64,000 nt of DNA from Neomonachus schauinslandi (Eukaryota; Chordata; Mammalia; Carnivora; Phocidae), in contig NC_058410.1 of the NCBI RefSeq assembly GCF_002201575.2, positions 99,844,239 to 99,908,238 of the forward strand. Direction: 5' to 3'. Under the pieces are notes generated by a model that was not told the origin of the DNA, did no database searches, and saw only the letters and a list, made by a program, of their open reading frames with translations. The position numbers and the translations under genes were made by a program. Below, piece by piece: positions 34,471-44,160 of this stretch. Every line of letters starts with the position of its first letter. Positions within the stretch are counted from its first letter, which is position 1.

Positions 34471-35520
34471 GGGCGGAACAAGATGGCGGAGGAGTAGGAG
34501 ACCTGGATTTCGTCTCCTCTCAGGAATTCAGCTGGATAGGGATCAAACCATTCTGAACACCTACAAACTCAACAGGAGATCGAAGAAAAGAATAGCAACA
34601 ACTCTCTGAACAGAAAAGCAACCACTTTCTGGAAGATAGGACGTGTGGAGAAGTGAATCCGAGGCGATATTCGGGAGGATAGACGGCGGGGGAGGGGCCT
34701 CCGTCAGCCGCTTCTGGCAAGTGATAGAGCCGCGGAGCACAAAATACGAACTTTTAAAAGTCTGCTCTGCTGAGGGACGTCACTCCGGTGGCTAAGCGGG
34801 GGGTGGAACCCTCACGGGACACTGTGGTCTCAGGACCCTCGGGGTCACAGAAAGACCGGGGGTGCCTGAGTGTGGCAGAGCTCCCAAGTATCGGAGCAGG
34901 GAAGCCGGCTGCAGAGACGGAGCCCAGGCGTGGGCTCTCAGCTCGGGGTTGCCATAAACCGTGATCCGCGGCACAGCCGGGCCACTGCTCCTCCAGCAGG
35001 GACCCAACAAGCGGCAGATCCGGGGAGACTCACCTTCCTCCCCCGGGAGGAGCCGCGCGGGAGTGCACCGCAGGGATCTGCTGGGTTTGGAGACTCCACC
35101 CGGGGTCGGGTGCCAGAGATAGAAACGCGCAGTCACAGGCCAGGTGAGCACGGAGTGCGGCTGGAGACCGGGGAGACGGGAGTGACTGACGGCTTTTCTC
35201 TGGGGGCTCACTGAGGAGCGGGGCCCAAGTTCTCGGCTCCTCCGGGGCAGAGATTGGGAGGCCACCATTTTCACTCTCCGCCTCCAAAGCTGTACGGAAA
35301 GCTCACAGGGAACAAAAGCTCCGGAGAGCAAACCCGAGCAGATCACTTAGCCGGCAGGGGCAAGGGCGGGGCAATTCCGCCTCCAGCAAAGACATTTGGA
35401 AACCACGGCAACAGGCCCCTCCCCAGAAGATCAGCGAGAACAGCCAGCCAAGACCAAGTTTACCGATCAATGAGAACGGCAGAACTCCAGCGCTAGGGGA
35501 ATAATACACATAGAATTCAT
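34471..35520 (+). promoter_or_regulatory. L1 5' UTR promoter region with YY1 site and CpG-rich body
   Basis: The element starts gggcggaacaagatggcgg; caagatggcgg (34479-34489) is a YY1-type site at the position where YY1 positions L1 transcription starts in other mammals. From about 34640 to 35480 the sequence is rich in G+C and CpG (cgaggcgatattcggg, gcagatccgg, ccgcgcggg), unlike anything else in the window. CpG is still fairly abundant, so decay by methylation is incomplete. Internal promoter function is inferred from L1 biology. Confidence 0.75.
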
Positions 35521-35616
35521 GGCTTTTTACCATGATTCTTTAGTCTTTCAAAGTTAATTTCTTTCTTTTAACTGTCTTTTTTCTTTTTTTTTTTTAATTT
35601 TTCTTTTTCCCTTTAT

Positions 35617-36100
35617 CAAACAACATCTTATCAATCCCTTTTTTAAAAAAACATTTTTATTTTTCATTTTTAGAGTCATATTCTATCGCTTCATAGTAGT
35701 TACCAGTATTTTTGGCATATATATATAAGTTGCTCTCTCTTTAAAATTTTGAGATAGTTTCTTCTAACAGATCAAAATATACCCTAAATCTTCAGTATAT
35801 GGTTTTTTTTCTACTCACCTGCCTGATCACATTCTCTCCCTTTTTTTTTCTTTTTTCTTTTTTTAAATCCTCTTCTTTCTTTTTTCAAACAACTTATCAA
35901 TTCCTTTTATAAAATTTTTTATACTTTCCATCTTTACAGTCATATTCCATCCCTTCATCATATCAACCCTTTGTACATAGATAAGTTTTTCTTTCTTTAA
36001 AATTTTGGGAGGCACTTTCTTCTAACAGACCAAAACACACCCTAAATCTAGTGTGTGGCATTGATCTATGTACCAGCCTGATCATATCTGATCGCATTCT
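35617..36100 (+). repeat. Tandemly duplicated unit inside the L1 5' UTR
   Basis: Two diverged copies with a period of about 269 bp: 35617-35838 and 35886-36100. Shared blocks in order: caaacaac..ttatcaat, agtcatattc.atc.cttcat, tttaaaatttt, tcttctaacaga, aaa..acaccctaaatct, and gcctgatca. T-rich spacers separate them. This part lies between the CpG-rich promoter and ORF1. Confidence 0.75.
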
Positions 36101-36317
36101 GGTTTTTAGTTGTTGTTGTTTTGTTTTGTTCTGTTTTTGTTTGTTTTTATCTTTATCTTTTTCTTTTTCTTTTTTTTTTCTTTTTCTTTTTTCTCTCTTT
36201 CCCTTTCTTTTCCCACTGCTTCAGGTCTTTTCTGATTTGTTTAGAGTATATTTTCTGGGGACGTTGTTACTCTGCTAGCATTTTGTTCTCTCATTAATCT
36301 ATTCTCCTCTGCACAAA

Positions 36318-37214
36318 ATGACAAGACGGAAAAAATCACCTCAACAAAAAGAACAAGAGGTAGTACCGACTGCCAGGGACCTACTCAATACGGACATTAG
36401 TACGATATCAGATCTAGAGTTCAGAATCATCACTTTAAAGATACTAGCTGGGCTTGAGAAAAACATGGCAAGTTATTAGAGAAACCCTTTCTGGAGAAGT
36501 AAAAGAACTAAAATCTAACCAAGTAGAAATCAAAAAGGCTATTAATGAGGTGCAATCAAATATGGGGGCGCCAACTGCTAGGATAAATGAGGCAGAAGAG
36601 AGAATCAGTGATATAGAAGACCAAATGATGGAAAATAAAGAAGCTGAGAAAAAGAGAGATCAACAACTACTGGATCACGAGGGCAGAATTCGAGAGATAA
36701 GCGATACCATAAGACGAAACAACATTAGACTAATTGGGATCCCAGAAAAAGAAGAAAGAGAGAGAGGGGCAGAAGGTATACTGGAGCAAATTATAGCAGA
36801 GAACTTCCCTAATTTGGGGAAGGAAACAGGCATCAAAATCCAGGAAGCACAGAGAACCCCTCTCAAAATCAATAAAAATAGGTCAACACCCCAACATCTA
36901 ATAGTAAAACTTACGAGTCTCGGAGACAAAGAGAAAATCCTGAAAGCAGCTCAGGAGAAGAGATATGTAACCTACAAGGGTAGAAACATTAGATTGGCAA
37001 CAGACCTATCCACAGAGACCTGGCAGGCCAGAAAGGACTGGCAGGATATATTCAGAGCACTAAATGAGAAAAATATGCAGCCAAGAATACTCTATCCAGC
37101 TAGGCTGCATTGAAAATTGAAGGAGAGATAAAAAGCTTCCAGGACAAACAAAAACTAAAGGAACTTGCAAACACGAAACCAGCCCTACAAAAAATCTTGA
37201 AAGGGGTCCTCTAA
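36318..37214 (+). pseudogene. L1 ORF1 (RNA-binding chaperone), broken by two frameshifts
   Basis: L1 ORF1 protein is a trimeric RNA-binding chaperone that coats L1 RNA in the cytoplasm. The ATG at 36318 begins MTRRKKSPQQKEQE and runs in frame to a stop at about 36477-36479. The coding sense then shifts frame near 36470, where agttattag looks like it has gained one base. The second segment (to 37113) holds the coiled coil (EVKELKSNQVEIKKAINEV...EERISDIEDQMMENK), the RRM-like region (RRNNIRLIGIPEKEE) and the C-terminal domain (KGRNIRLATDLSTETWQARK). A second shift at gctaggctgcattga, apparently one base lost, places the true tail in another frame that ends at 37212-37214. The full product would be about 300 residues, normal for mammals. 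The longest open frame starts at a TTG, which is not a real start. Confidence 0.92.
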
Positions 37215-37295
37215 GCAAAGAGAGAGCCTAAAAGCAACATAGACCAGAAAGGAACATAGACAATATACAGTAACAGTCACTTTACAGGCAATACA

Positions 37296-40283
37296 ATGGC
37301 ACTAAATTCCTATCTTTCAATAGATACCCTGAATGTAAATGGGCTAAATGCCCCAATCAAAAGACACAGGCTATCAGATTGGATTAAAAAACAAGACCCA
37401 TCGATATGCTGTCTGCAAGAGACTCATTTTAGACCCAAAGACACCCCCAGATTGAAAGTGAGGGGGTGGAAAACCATTTACCATGCTAATGGACACCAAA
37501 AGAAAGCTGGCGTGGCAATTCTTATATCAGACAAATTAGATTTTAAACCAAAGACTGTAATAAAAGATGAGAAAGGACACTATATCCTACTTAAAGGGTC
37601 TATCCAACAAGAAGATCTAACAATTGTAAATATCTATGCCCCTAACATGGGAGCAGCCAATTATATAAGGCAATTAATAACAAAAGCAAAGAAACACATC
37701 GACAACAATACAGTAATAGTGGGGGACTTTAACACCCCCCTCACTGAAATGGACAGATCATCTAAGCAAAAGATCAACAAGGAAATAAAGACTTTAAATG
37801 ACACACTGGACCAAATGGACTTCACAGACATATTCAGAACATTGCATCCCAAAGCAACGGAATACACATTCTTCTCTAGTGCCCAGGGAACATTCTCCAG
37901 AATAGATCACATCCTAGGTCATAAATCAGGTCTCAACCGGTACCAAAAGATTGGGATCATTCCCTGCCTATTTTCAGACCACAATGCTTTGAAACTAGAA
38001 CTCAATCACAAGAGGAAAGTAGGAAAGAACTCAAATATGTGGAGGCTAAAGAGCATCCTACTGAAGAATGAATGGGTCAACCAGGAAATTAAAGAAGAAT
38101 TAAAAAAATTCATGGAAACCAATGAAAATGAAAACACAACTGTTCAAAATCTTTGGGATGCAGCAAAGGCAGTCCTAAGAGGAAAGTATATAGCAATACA
38201 AGCCTTTCTCAAGAAACAAGAAAGGTCTCAAGTACACAACCTAACCCTACACCTAAAGGAGCTGGAGAAAGAACAGCAAATAAAACCTAAACCCAGCAAG
38301 AGAAGAGAAATCATAAAGATCAGAGCAGAAATCAATGAAATAGAAACCAAATGAACAGTAGAACAGATCAACAAAACTAGGAGCTGGTTCTTTGAAAGAA
38401 TTAACAAGATTGATAAACCCCTGGCCAGACTTATCAAAAAGAAAAGAGAAATGACCCAAATCAACAAAATCATGAATGAAAGAGGAAAGATCACAACCAA
38501 CACCAAAGAAATACAATTATAAGAACATATCATGAGCAACTTTATGCCAGCAAATTAGATAACCTGGAAGAAATGGATGCATTCCTAGAGATGTATCAAC
38601 TACCAGAGCTGAACCAGGAAGAAATAGAAAACCTGAACAGACCTGTAACCACTAAGGAAATTGAAGCAGTCATCAAAAATCTCCCAACAAACAAAAGCCC
38701 AGGGCCAGATGGCTTCCCAGGGGAATTCTACCAAACATTTCAAGAAGAATTAATACCTATTCTTCTGAAACTGTTCCAGAAAATAGAAATGGAAGGAAAA
38801 CTTCCAAACTCGTTTTATGAGGCCAACATTACCTTGATCCCAAAACCAGACAAAGACCCCATCAAAAAGGAGAATTACAGACCAATATCCTTGATGAACA
38901 TGGGTGCAAAAATTCTCACCAAAATACTAGCCAATAGGATCCAACAGTACATTAAAAGGATTATTCACCACGACCAAGTGGGATTTATCCCTAGGCTGCA
39001 AGGTTGGTTCAATATCCGCAAATCAATCAACGTGATATGATACATTAACAAAAGAAAGAACAAGAATCATATGATCCTCTCAATAGATGCAGAAAAAGCT
39101 TTTGACAAAGTACAGCATCCTTTCTTGATCAAAACTCTTCAGAGTATAGGCATAGAGGGTACATACCTCAATATCATAAAAGCCTCAACTCTATGTCCTA
39201 TGAAAAATGTCCTATGAAAAACCTACAGCGAATATCATTCTCAATGGGGAAAAACTGAGAGCTTTCCCCCTAAGGTCAGGAACGCGGCAGGGATGTCCAC
39301 TATCACCACTGCTATTCAACATAGTATTGGAAGTCCTAGCCACAGCAATCAGACAACAAAAAGAAATCAAAGGCATCCAAATCGGCAAAGAAGTCAAACT
39401 CTCACTCTTTGCAGATGATATGATACTTTATGTGGAAAACCCCAAAGACTCCACCCCAAAACTGCTAGAACTCATACAGGAATTCAGTAAAGTGGCAGGA
39501 TATAAAATCAATGCACAGAAGTCAGTGGCATTCCTATACACCGACAACAAGACAGAAGAAAGAGAAATTAAGGAGTCGATCCCATTTACAATTGCACCCA
39601 AAACCATAAGATACCTAGGAATAAATCTAACCAAAGAGGCAAAGGATCTGTACTCAGAAAACTATAAAATACTCATGAAAGAAAATGAGGAAGACACAAA
39701 GAAATGGAAAAACGTTCCATGCTCATGGATTGGAAGAACAAATATTGTGAAGATGTCAATGCTACCTAGAGCAATCTACACATTCAATGCAGTCCCCATC
39801 AAAATACCATCCACTTTTTTCAAAGAAATGGAACAATTAATCCTAAAATTTGTATGGAACCAGAAAAGACCTCAAATAGCCAGAGGAATGTTGAAAAAGA
39901 AAAGCAAAGCCGGCGGCATCACAATTCCAGACTTCCAGCTCTATTACAAAGCTGTCATCATCAAGACAGTATGGTACTGGCACAAAAACAGGCACATAGA
40001 TCAATGGAACAGAATAGAGAGCCCAGAAATGGACCCTCAACTCTATGGTCAACTCATCTTTGACAAAGCAGGAAAGAATGTCCAATGGAACAAAGACAGT
40101 CTCTTCAACAAATGGTGTTGGGAAAATTGGATAGCCACATGCAGAAGAATGAAACTGGACCATTTCCTTACACCACACACAAAAATAAACTCCAAATGGT
40201 TGAAAGACCTCAATGTGAGACAGGAGTCCATCAAAATCCTAAAGGAGAACACAGGCAGCAACACAGGGGTAGACAAACCATGA
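37296..40283 (+). pseudogene. L1 ORF2 (endonuclease + reverse transcriptase), inactivated and truncated
   Basis: ORF2 nicks target DNA and copies L1 (and SINE) RNA in the nucleus. The ATG at 37296 opens a 352-codon segment with a complete endonuclease: NVNGL near residue 13, QETH at 41-44, NIYAPN, GDFN at 143-146 and SDH at 227-229. TGA at 38352-38354 stops it, apparently AGA changed to TGA. The frame changes near 38516. The next segment carries NRPVTTKEIEAVIKNLPTNKSPGPDGF and LIPKPDKD (RT palm/fingers) and ends at TGA 39038-39040, which looks like CGA to TGA at a CpG. After another frame change near 39180-39207, RT resumes with GTRQGCPLSPLLFN and the catalytic FADD at 39408-39419. It then ends at 40283 by running into 3' UTR. 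The Cys-rich C-terminal domain, about 280 residues, is deleted. Confidence 0.93.
39194..39221 (+). repeat. 14-bp perfect tandem duplication in ORF2
   Basis: tgtcctatgaaaaa occurs twice back to back (39194-39207, 39208-39221). With the extra bases just upstream, it causes the local frame change between the RT fingers and palm. Confidence 0.9.
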
Positions 40284-40490
40284 GAGACGATGGACTCTGA
40301 AAAACAAACTGGAGGTTCTAGAGGGGAGGGGGGTGGGAGGATGGGTTAGCCTAGTGATGGGTATTGAGGAGGGCACATTCTGCATGGAGCACTGGGTGTT
40401 ATGCACAAACAATGAATCATGGAACACTACATCTAAAACTAATGATGTAATTATGGGGATAATATAAGAATAAAAAAATTAAAAAAAAAA
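40284..40490 (+). other. L1 3' UTR, second module only
   Basis: Goes directly from the truncated ORF2 into gagagacgatggactctg, the G-rich tract, gagcactgggtgttatgc, aactaatgatgtaattatgg and an A-rich tail. The first module seen at 8300 and 54741 is absent because of the internal deletion. Confidence 0.85.
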
Positions 40491-40597
40491 AAGAACATAG
40501 GAGAAACAAAAACACCCCATCAGGGATAACAGCCAGTGGTGATTATCCTTCTAGCCTTTGGGGAAACCACAGTGCAAACAAGAAGGGGTTTGTGCAT

Positions 40598-40802
40598 GGG
40601 GTGCCTGGGTGGCTCAGTCGTTAAAGCGTCTGCCTTCGGCTCAGGTCATGATCCCAGCGTCCTGGGATCGAGCCCCGCATCGGGCTCCCTGCTCCGCGGG
40701 AAGCCTGCTTCTCCCTCTCCCACTCCCCCTGCTTGTGTTCCCTCTCTCGCTGTGTCTCTCTCTGTCAAATAAATAAATAAAATCTTTAAAAAAAAAAAAA
40801 AA
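40598..40802 (+). mobile_element. CAN-SINE, young 'cccagcgtcctggg' type
   Basis: Head ggggtgcctgggtggctcag, then catgatcccagcgtcctggg, ctccctgctccgcgggaagc, ctcgctgtgtctctctctgtc and a poly-A of about 16. Perfect target-site duplication agaaggggtttgtgcat at 40581-40597 and 40803-40819. CpGs are well kept. Probably one of the youngest SINEs here. Confidence 0.97.
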
Positions 40803-41006
40803 AGAAGGGGTTTGTGCATTAGTTGGTGTGGTATCTATCTTTAAGGGCACAGGAAGGTCACTGACTTGTTAGCTCTGCAAAGACTTATATAAGTGAACTT
40901 TAGATATACATTCCAATTGTGAGAACACTATGAATTTTATTTTTAAAAACTTTTTACATTCATTCTCACACCTTCACATATAGCTTAAGAAAATAAACCA
41001 GGGGTA

Positions 41007-41217
41007 GGGGGCACCTGGGTGGCTCAGTCTGTTAAGCAGCCAGCTCTTGATTTCAGCTCAGGTCATGATCTCAAAGTCATGGGATAGAGCCCTGCGATGG
41101 GTTCCCATGATCAGCGGAGAGTCTGGGGTTCTCTCTCTCTCTCTCCCTCTCCCTCTGCCCCTCCCCTGCTTTCTCTCTCTCTAAAATAAGTAAATTAAAT
41201 CTTTAAAAAGAAAAAGA
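41007..41217 (+). mobile_element. Older CAN-SINE, left member of a pair
   Basis: Head gggggcacctgggtggctcag, then cagctcttgatttcagctcagg, catgatctcaaagtcatggg, TC-rich end and A-rich tail. Flanks share gaaa(ata)aaccaggg-like sequence with the next SINE. Confidence 0.9.
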
Positions 41218-41227
41218 AAAGAAACCA

Positions 41228-41342
41228 GGGCACCTGGCTGGCTCAATCAGAGGAGTGTGCAACTCTTGATCTCAGGGTTGTAAGTTCGAGCCCCATGTTG
41301 GGTGTAGAAAGCACTTAATAAATAAATATTTCAAAAAAAAAA
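41228..41342 (+). mobile_element. Ancestral-type CAN-SINE, close to tRNA-Lys
   Basis: Short (about 115 bp) SINE: gggcacctggctggctcaatc, caactcttgatctcaggg, gtaagttcgagccccatgttggg, then attaataaataaat-like tail. Its body still aligns to a tRNA-Lys(CTT) gene, including the T-arm ggttcgagcc type B-box. No anticodon-loop function is implied. Outer flanks agaaaataaacc at 40989 and 41354 suggest it inserted before its neighbour. Confidence 0.88.
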
Positions 41343-41675
41343 GAAAAGAAAACAGAAAATAAACCCATCAATCTAGTGTCAAATGCAAGTTTTAGCAACA
41401 TGCTAAAATCCAAGTAGCTCCCCTGGAAAATACATAATTGAGTTTATCTCCAAAGAAAATCTCCAAAATTTGAAAATAAAATAAAATGAAGCTCCAGATT
41501 TGCCCGTCAATTTCAAATTTCAATGCAATAGGTTATCAAAAAATCACAAAAGAGTTTCAGAAATAATCAGAAGGCAAAAAAGGCCTACCCATGTAGAAAA
41601 TTTCTTCTAAAGAGTAAAGACAGAGGAATAAGGAACCACTGTGATGCTGTTTTTCCACAGCACAAATATTTGATG
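41343..41675. other. Unique A-rich DNA
   Basis: Nothing recognised apart from the SINE tail at the left edge. Confidence 0.5.
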
Positions 41676-41876
41676 AAGGAGACTATGGACTCTGAAAAAC
41701 AAACTGAGGGTTCTAGAGGGGAGGGGAGTGGGAGGATGGGTTAGCCTGGTGATGGGTATTAAAGAGGGCACGTTCTGCATGGAGCACTGGGTGTTACATG
41801 CAAACAATGAATCATGGAACACTACATCAAAAACTAATGATGTAATGTAGTGATTAACATAACATAATAAAAAAAA
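41676..41876 (+). mobile_element. Young L1 3' end, 5'-truncated
   Basis: ggagactatggactctgaaa, aaacaaactgagggttctag, gagcactgggtgttacatg, aactaatgatgtaatgtag and ataacataataaaaaaaag. Only the second 3' UTR module is present. No clear target-site duplication. Confidence 0.85.
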
Positions 41877-42029
41877 GAACTAGACTTCCTAGATTTTACC
41901 TGAAAACTCCCCAGACCCTGCAAATCCTCGCAAATTTGGGGGGGTGCCCTAGTTTTCTCTCTCTCATTTAGCATGCACCACCTAAGTAAGACAAAAAAGC
42001 TCTGTAAATTACTCACTGTTTTTATTTTA

Positions 42030-42640
42030 CCCCTGCTGTGCTCCTTGCGAGCCTTCCTGGGTTTGTTATATACTTTGAAATATGGAGCATTAATGACCTT
42101 TTAGAAAGTGCCAACATATGTCAGGAGGTGGCTACTTGCTCTGCTCGCCATTAAAAAAGGGTGTTAATAGGCTCCAAAGGGGGCCCTCAGTAAGGAAAAA
42201 AGGACTTCAAATCTTTATTAACTGACTGCTATCTTGTAGGGGGATCCAAAGTGGTGAGCCCTAATTTAGAGAAAGGCTACATTCAAGAACAAGGGAAAGA
42301 AGGCACTAATGGAGTCCTTTTACAATTCGATATAGACGTGTGACCTTGTAAAACCTGATTAACTATTGTGTTTTTTCATCTCCCCCTGTTGACAATTGGT
42401 TTAAGTAGCTTCTCTTAATAGCAAATGAGTGTCACAGAGAGGGTGCTGCTGGAAGCCAGCCTTGCCAATTTCCAGTATGCAGCAGATAATTCTCACCGAT
42501 TTTGGTTCATAAAATTATTTGAAAATAGAAACCAAAATCATAAGATGGGGCTTATTATAGTCCCATCCCTGTCATTCCCATGGCCATTATACAAGAATTT
42601 TTAGAGCATTTTGATGACAAGGGTAATGAGATACTGGATT
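42030..42640. promoter_or_regulatory. Candidate conserved non-coding element
   Basis: A repeat-free 600 bp with high sequence complexity and factor-like words: gagcattaatgacc, cctgattaactattgtg (homeodomain and SOX-like), ttgacaattggttt, aattatttgaaaat, gatggggcttatta. CpG is modest and no frame longer than about 60 codons fits. It is flanked by SINE/L1-rich DNA on the left. The inference comes from texture only. Confidence 0.33.
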
Positions 42641-43529
42641 TGTTTTGTTTTGTTTTGGGTTTTTTTTGCCTTTCTACCTTTCAGAATAGCATTGCAGACA
42701 ATGTCTGACTTGATTAACAATTAACTCCAAATGGCTAAGCTACCACATTAGTATATCAACAGTAGAGCTGAGCTGGCCGGCCACTACCTCTGCACATAAC
42801 TGTTCAGGAAACGGCACATCAGACAACAGAGCCAGCCAGGCCTCTCCAACAGGTGCCTTCATTAGGAGACAATAAGGGGAAGAAATATGCAGCCTAAACT
42901 CTTCCCACTCTTCTCATCACCCCATCCCCCCAACTCACCTATTGATACACTTAATATTGAACTAAGCTTTTTCACTAACATTCTAAATGCTTACTTGAAA
43001 GTTGTTTCACTACTTGATTCCAGTCTGGTCCAGAACCTAAAGCACTAAAATCCCCTGGGAAAAGCCGGTCTCCCGCTGTGTCTGGTTGAGACCGGACCCA
43101 GGAATATTAGATATCTTGCCAAAGAACCTGTTCTCACGACATCTGTAACCCAACTGTGTAATGCCAGAGTCCAGAAAAGTTCTGGACCCAATTATGTGAA
43201 GGGAACTTGATACTCCCCCAAGTGTCGCATGAGTGAATTATTAGAAGTTGGAATCGCATAGGCATGTGGCCCCTGTCCTCGATGCACAATTTTGCACACA
43301 GGTGAAATGAGGATAAAATGGACATTAAGGCAGCCTTGGAGGGGAAAAGAAATCACAGAGGGCCTCATGCAGGTTAGAAGCAAGGGGTGATGTACCACCT
43401 ATATTGACTTGGTGATGCCAACAGGGAGGGAGGCATTCTGTCTTGCCGCTCTAGGTTGATGGAACACTTAATTTCACTTTGGTACTGGATTAGGGAAGGA
43501 ACGGGGAAAAGGAGGTGGAGCATGCTGGG
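42641..43529. other. Unique DNA, no gene recognised
   Basis: Includes a (tttg)n run at about 42640-42660. Minus-strand frames 43134-43325 and 43192-43398 are unremarkable. Confidence 0.45.
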
Positions 43530-43680
43530 TGACCAAGAGCAGATTACTCAGCCTCTCTGAACCTTTTAGTTTCTGGAAAAGTAAAATAAAATTTATGAAA
43601 GGCTAACATTAAATAAAGTATGTGAAATAGCACAAGTCTGGCACACAGTATAAGTTGAATAAGTAGCCACTATTTCTCAT
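43530..43680 (+). mobile_element. MIR fragment
   Basis: gattactcagcctctctgaac, ggaaaagtaaaataaaattt, and caagtctggcacacagtataag are consistent with the 3' half of MIR. Confidence 0.55.
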
Positions 43681-43691
43681 GATAACAATAT

Positions 43692-44160
43692 TACCAAGGT
43701 GGGCAGAATGGCTCCCCCAAAAGATACCCACATTCTAGTCTGTGGAATCTATGGATGTCACTTTATATGCCAAAAGGACTTTGCAGATGTGATTAAGGAT
43801 TTTAAGATGGGGAGATGATCCTGGATTATCCATGTGGACCCTAAATGTGGCAAGAAAAACATGGAGGAAAGTGTGATACAGACAGAAGAGGAAAAGGCAA
43901 TGTGATAATAGAAGCTGAGCCTAGAGTGATATGAGCATGAGTCAAAGATCCAGCAGCCACCGGAAGCTGGAAGAAGGAATGGGTTTTTCCTTAGAACCTC
44001 TGGAGGCAATGCAACCCTGCTAACACCTTGATTTCTGACCCAGTGATACTGACTTCAGACTTCAGGCTTCCAAAAGTTTTTTTCTGTGACAGAAAAAAAC
44101 TGATGCTTTAAGCCACTAAACATGTGGTAATTTTTACAGCAGCCATAGGAAACGAATACA
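43692..44160 (+). mobile_element. Solo LTR, MLT1/MaLR-like
   Basis: ggcagaatggctcccccaaaag, ggactttgcagatgtgatta, gatggggagatgatcctgg, ctggaagaaggaatggg, tgctaacaccttgatttctg, taagccactaaacatgtgg and agcagccataggaaacgaat run in the standard order of this old LTR type. No internal gag/pol sequence lies on either side, so it is a solo LTR. The subfamily is uncertain. The minus-strand frame 43758-44009 is a chance reading. Confidence 0.75.

Larger units (their letters stand above)
34471..40490 (+). mobile_element. LINE-1 with intact 5' end, internally deleted and inactive
   Basis: About 6.0 kb element with imperfect target-site duplication aagaatataggagaga (34455-34470) and aagaacataggagaaa (40491-40506), two differences. 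Parts: 5' UTR 34471-36317, ORF1 remnant 36318-37214, spacer, ORF2 remnant 37296-40283, a shortened 3' UTR to the poly-A. The last part of ORF2 and the first 3' UTR module are missing at a junction near 40262. ORF1 has two frameshifts. ORF2 has two in-frame stops, frame changes and the large deletion. It therefore cannot move itself. The duplication differences indicate a modest age. Confidence 0.95.

Noticed and set aside
34870..35214. Plus-strand 114-codon frame in the CpG-rich region, possibly a first exon of a host gene with a CpG island
   Set aside because: The whole CpG-rich region lies inside the L1 5' UTR, between the element's own target-site duplications.
36051..36278. Phe/Leu-rich frame resembling a membrane segment
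   Set aside because: It is the T-rich end of the L1 5' UTR.
41228..41300. Possible tRNA-Lys gene
   Set aside because: The body resembles tRNA-Lys but has a SINE tail, an altered acceptor end and a flanking duplication, so it is a tRNA-derived SINE.
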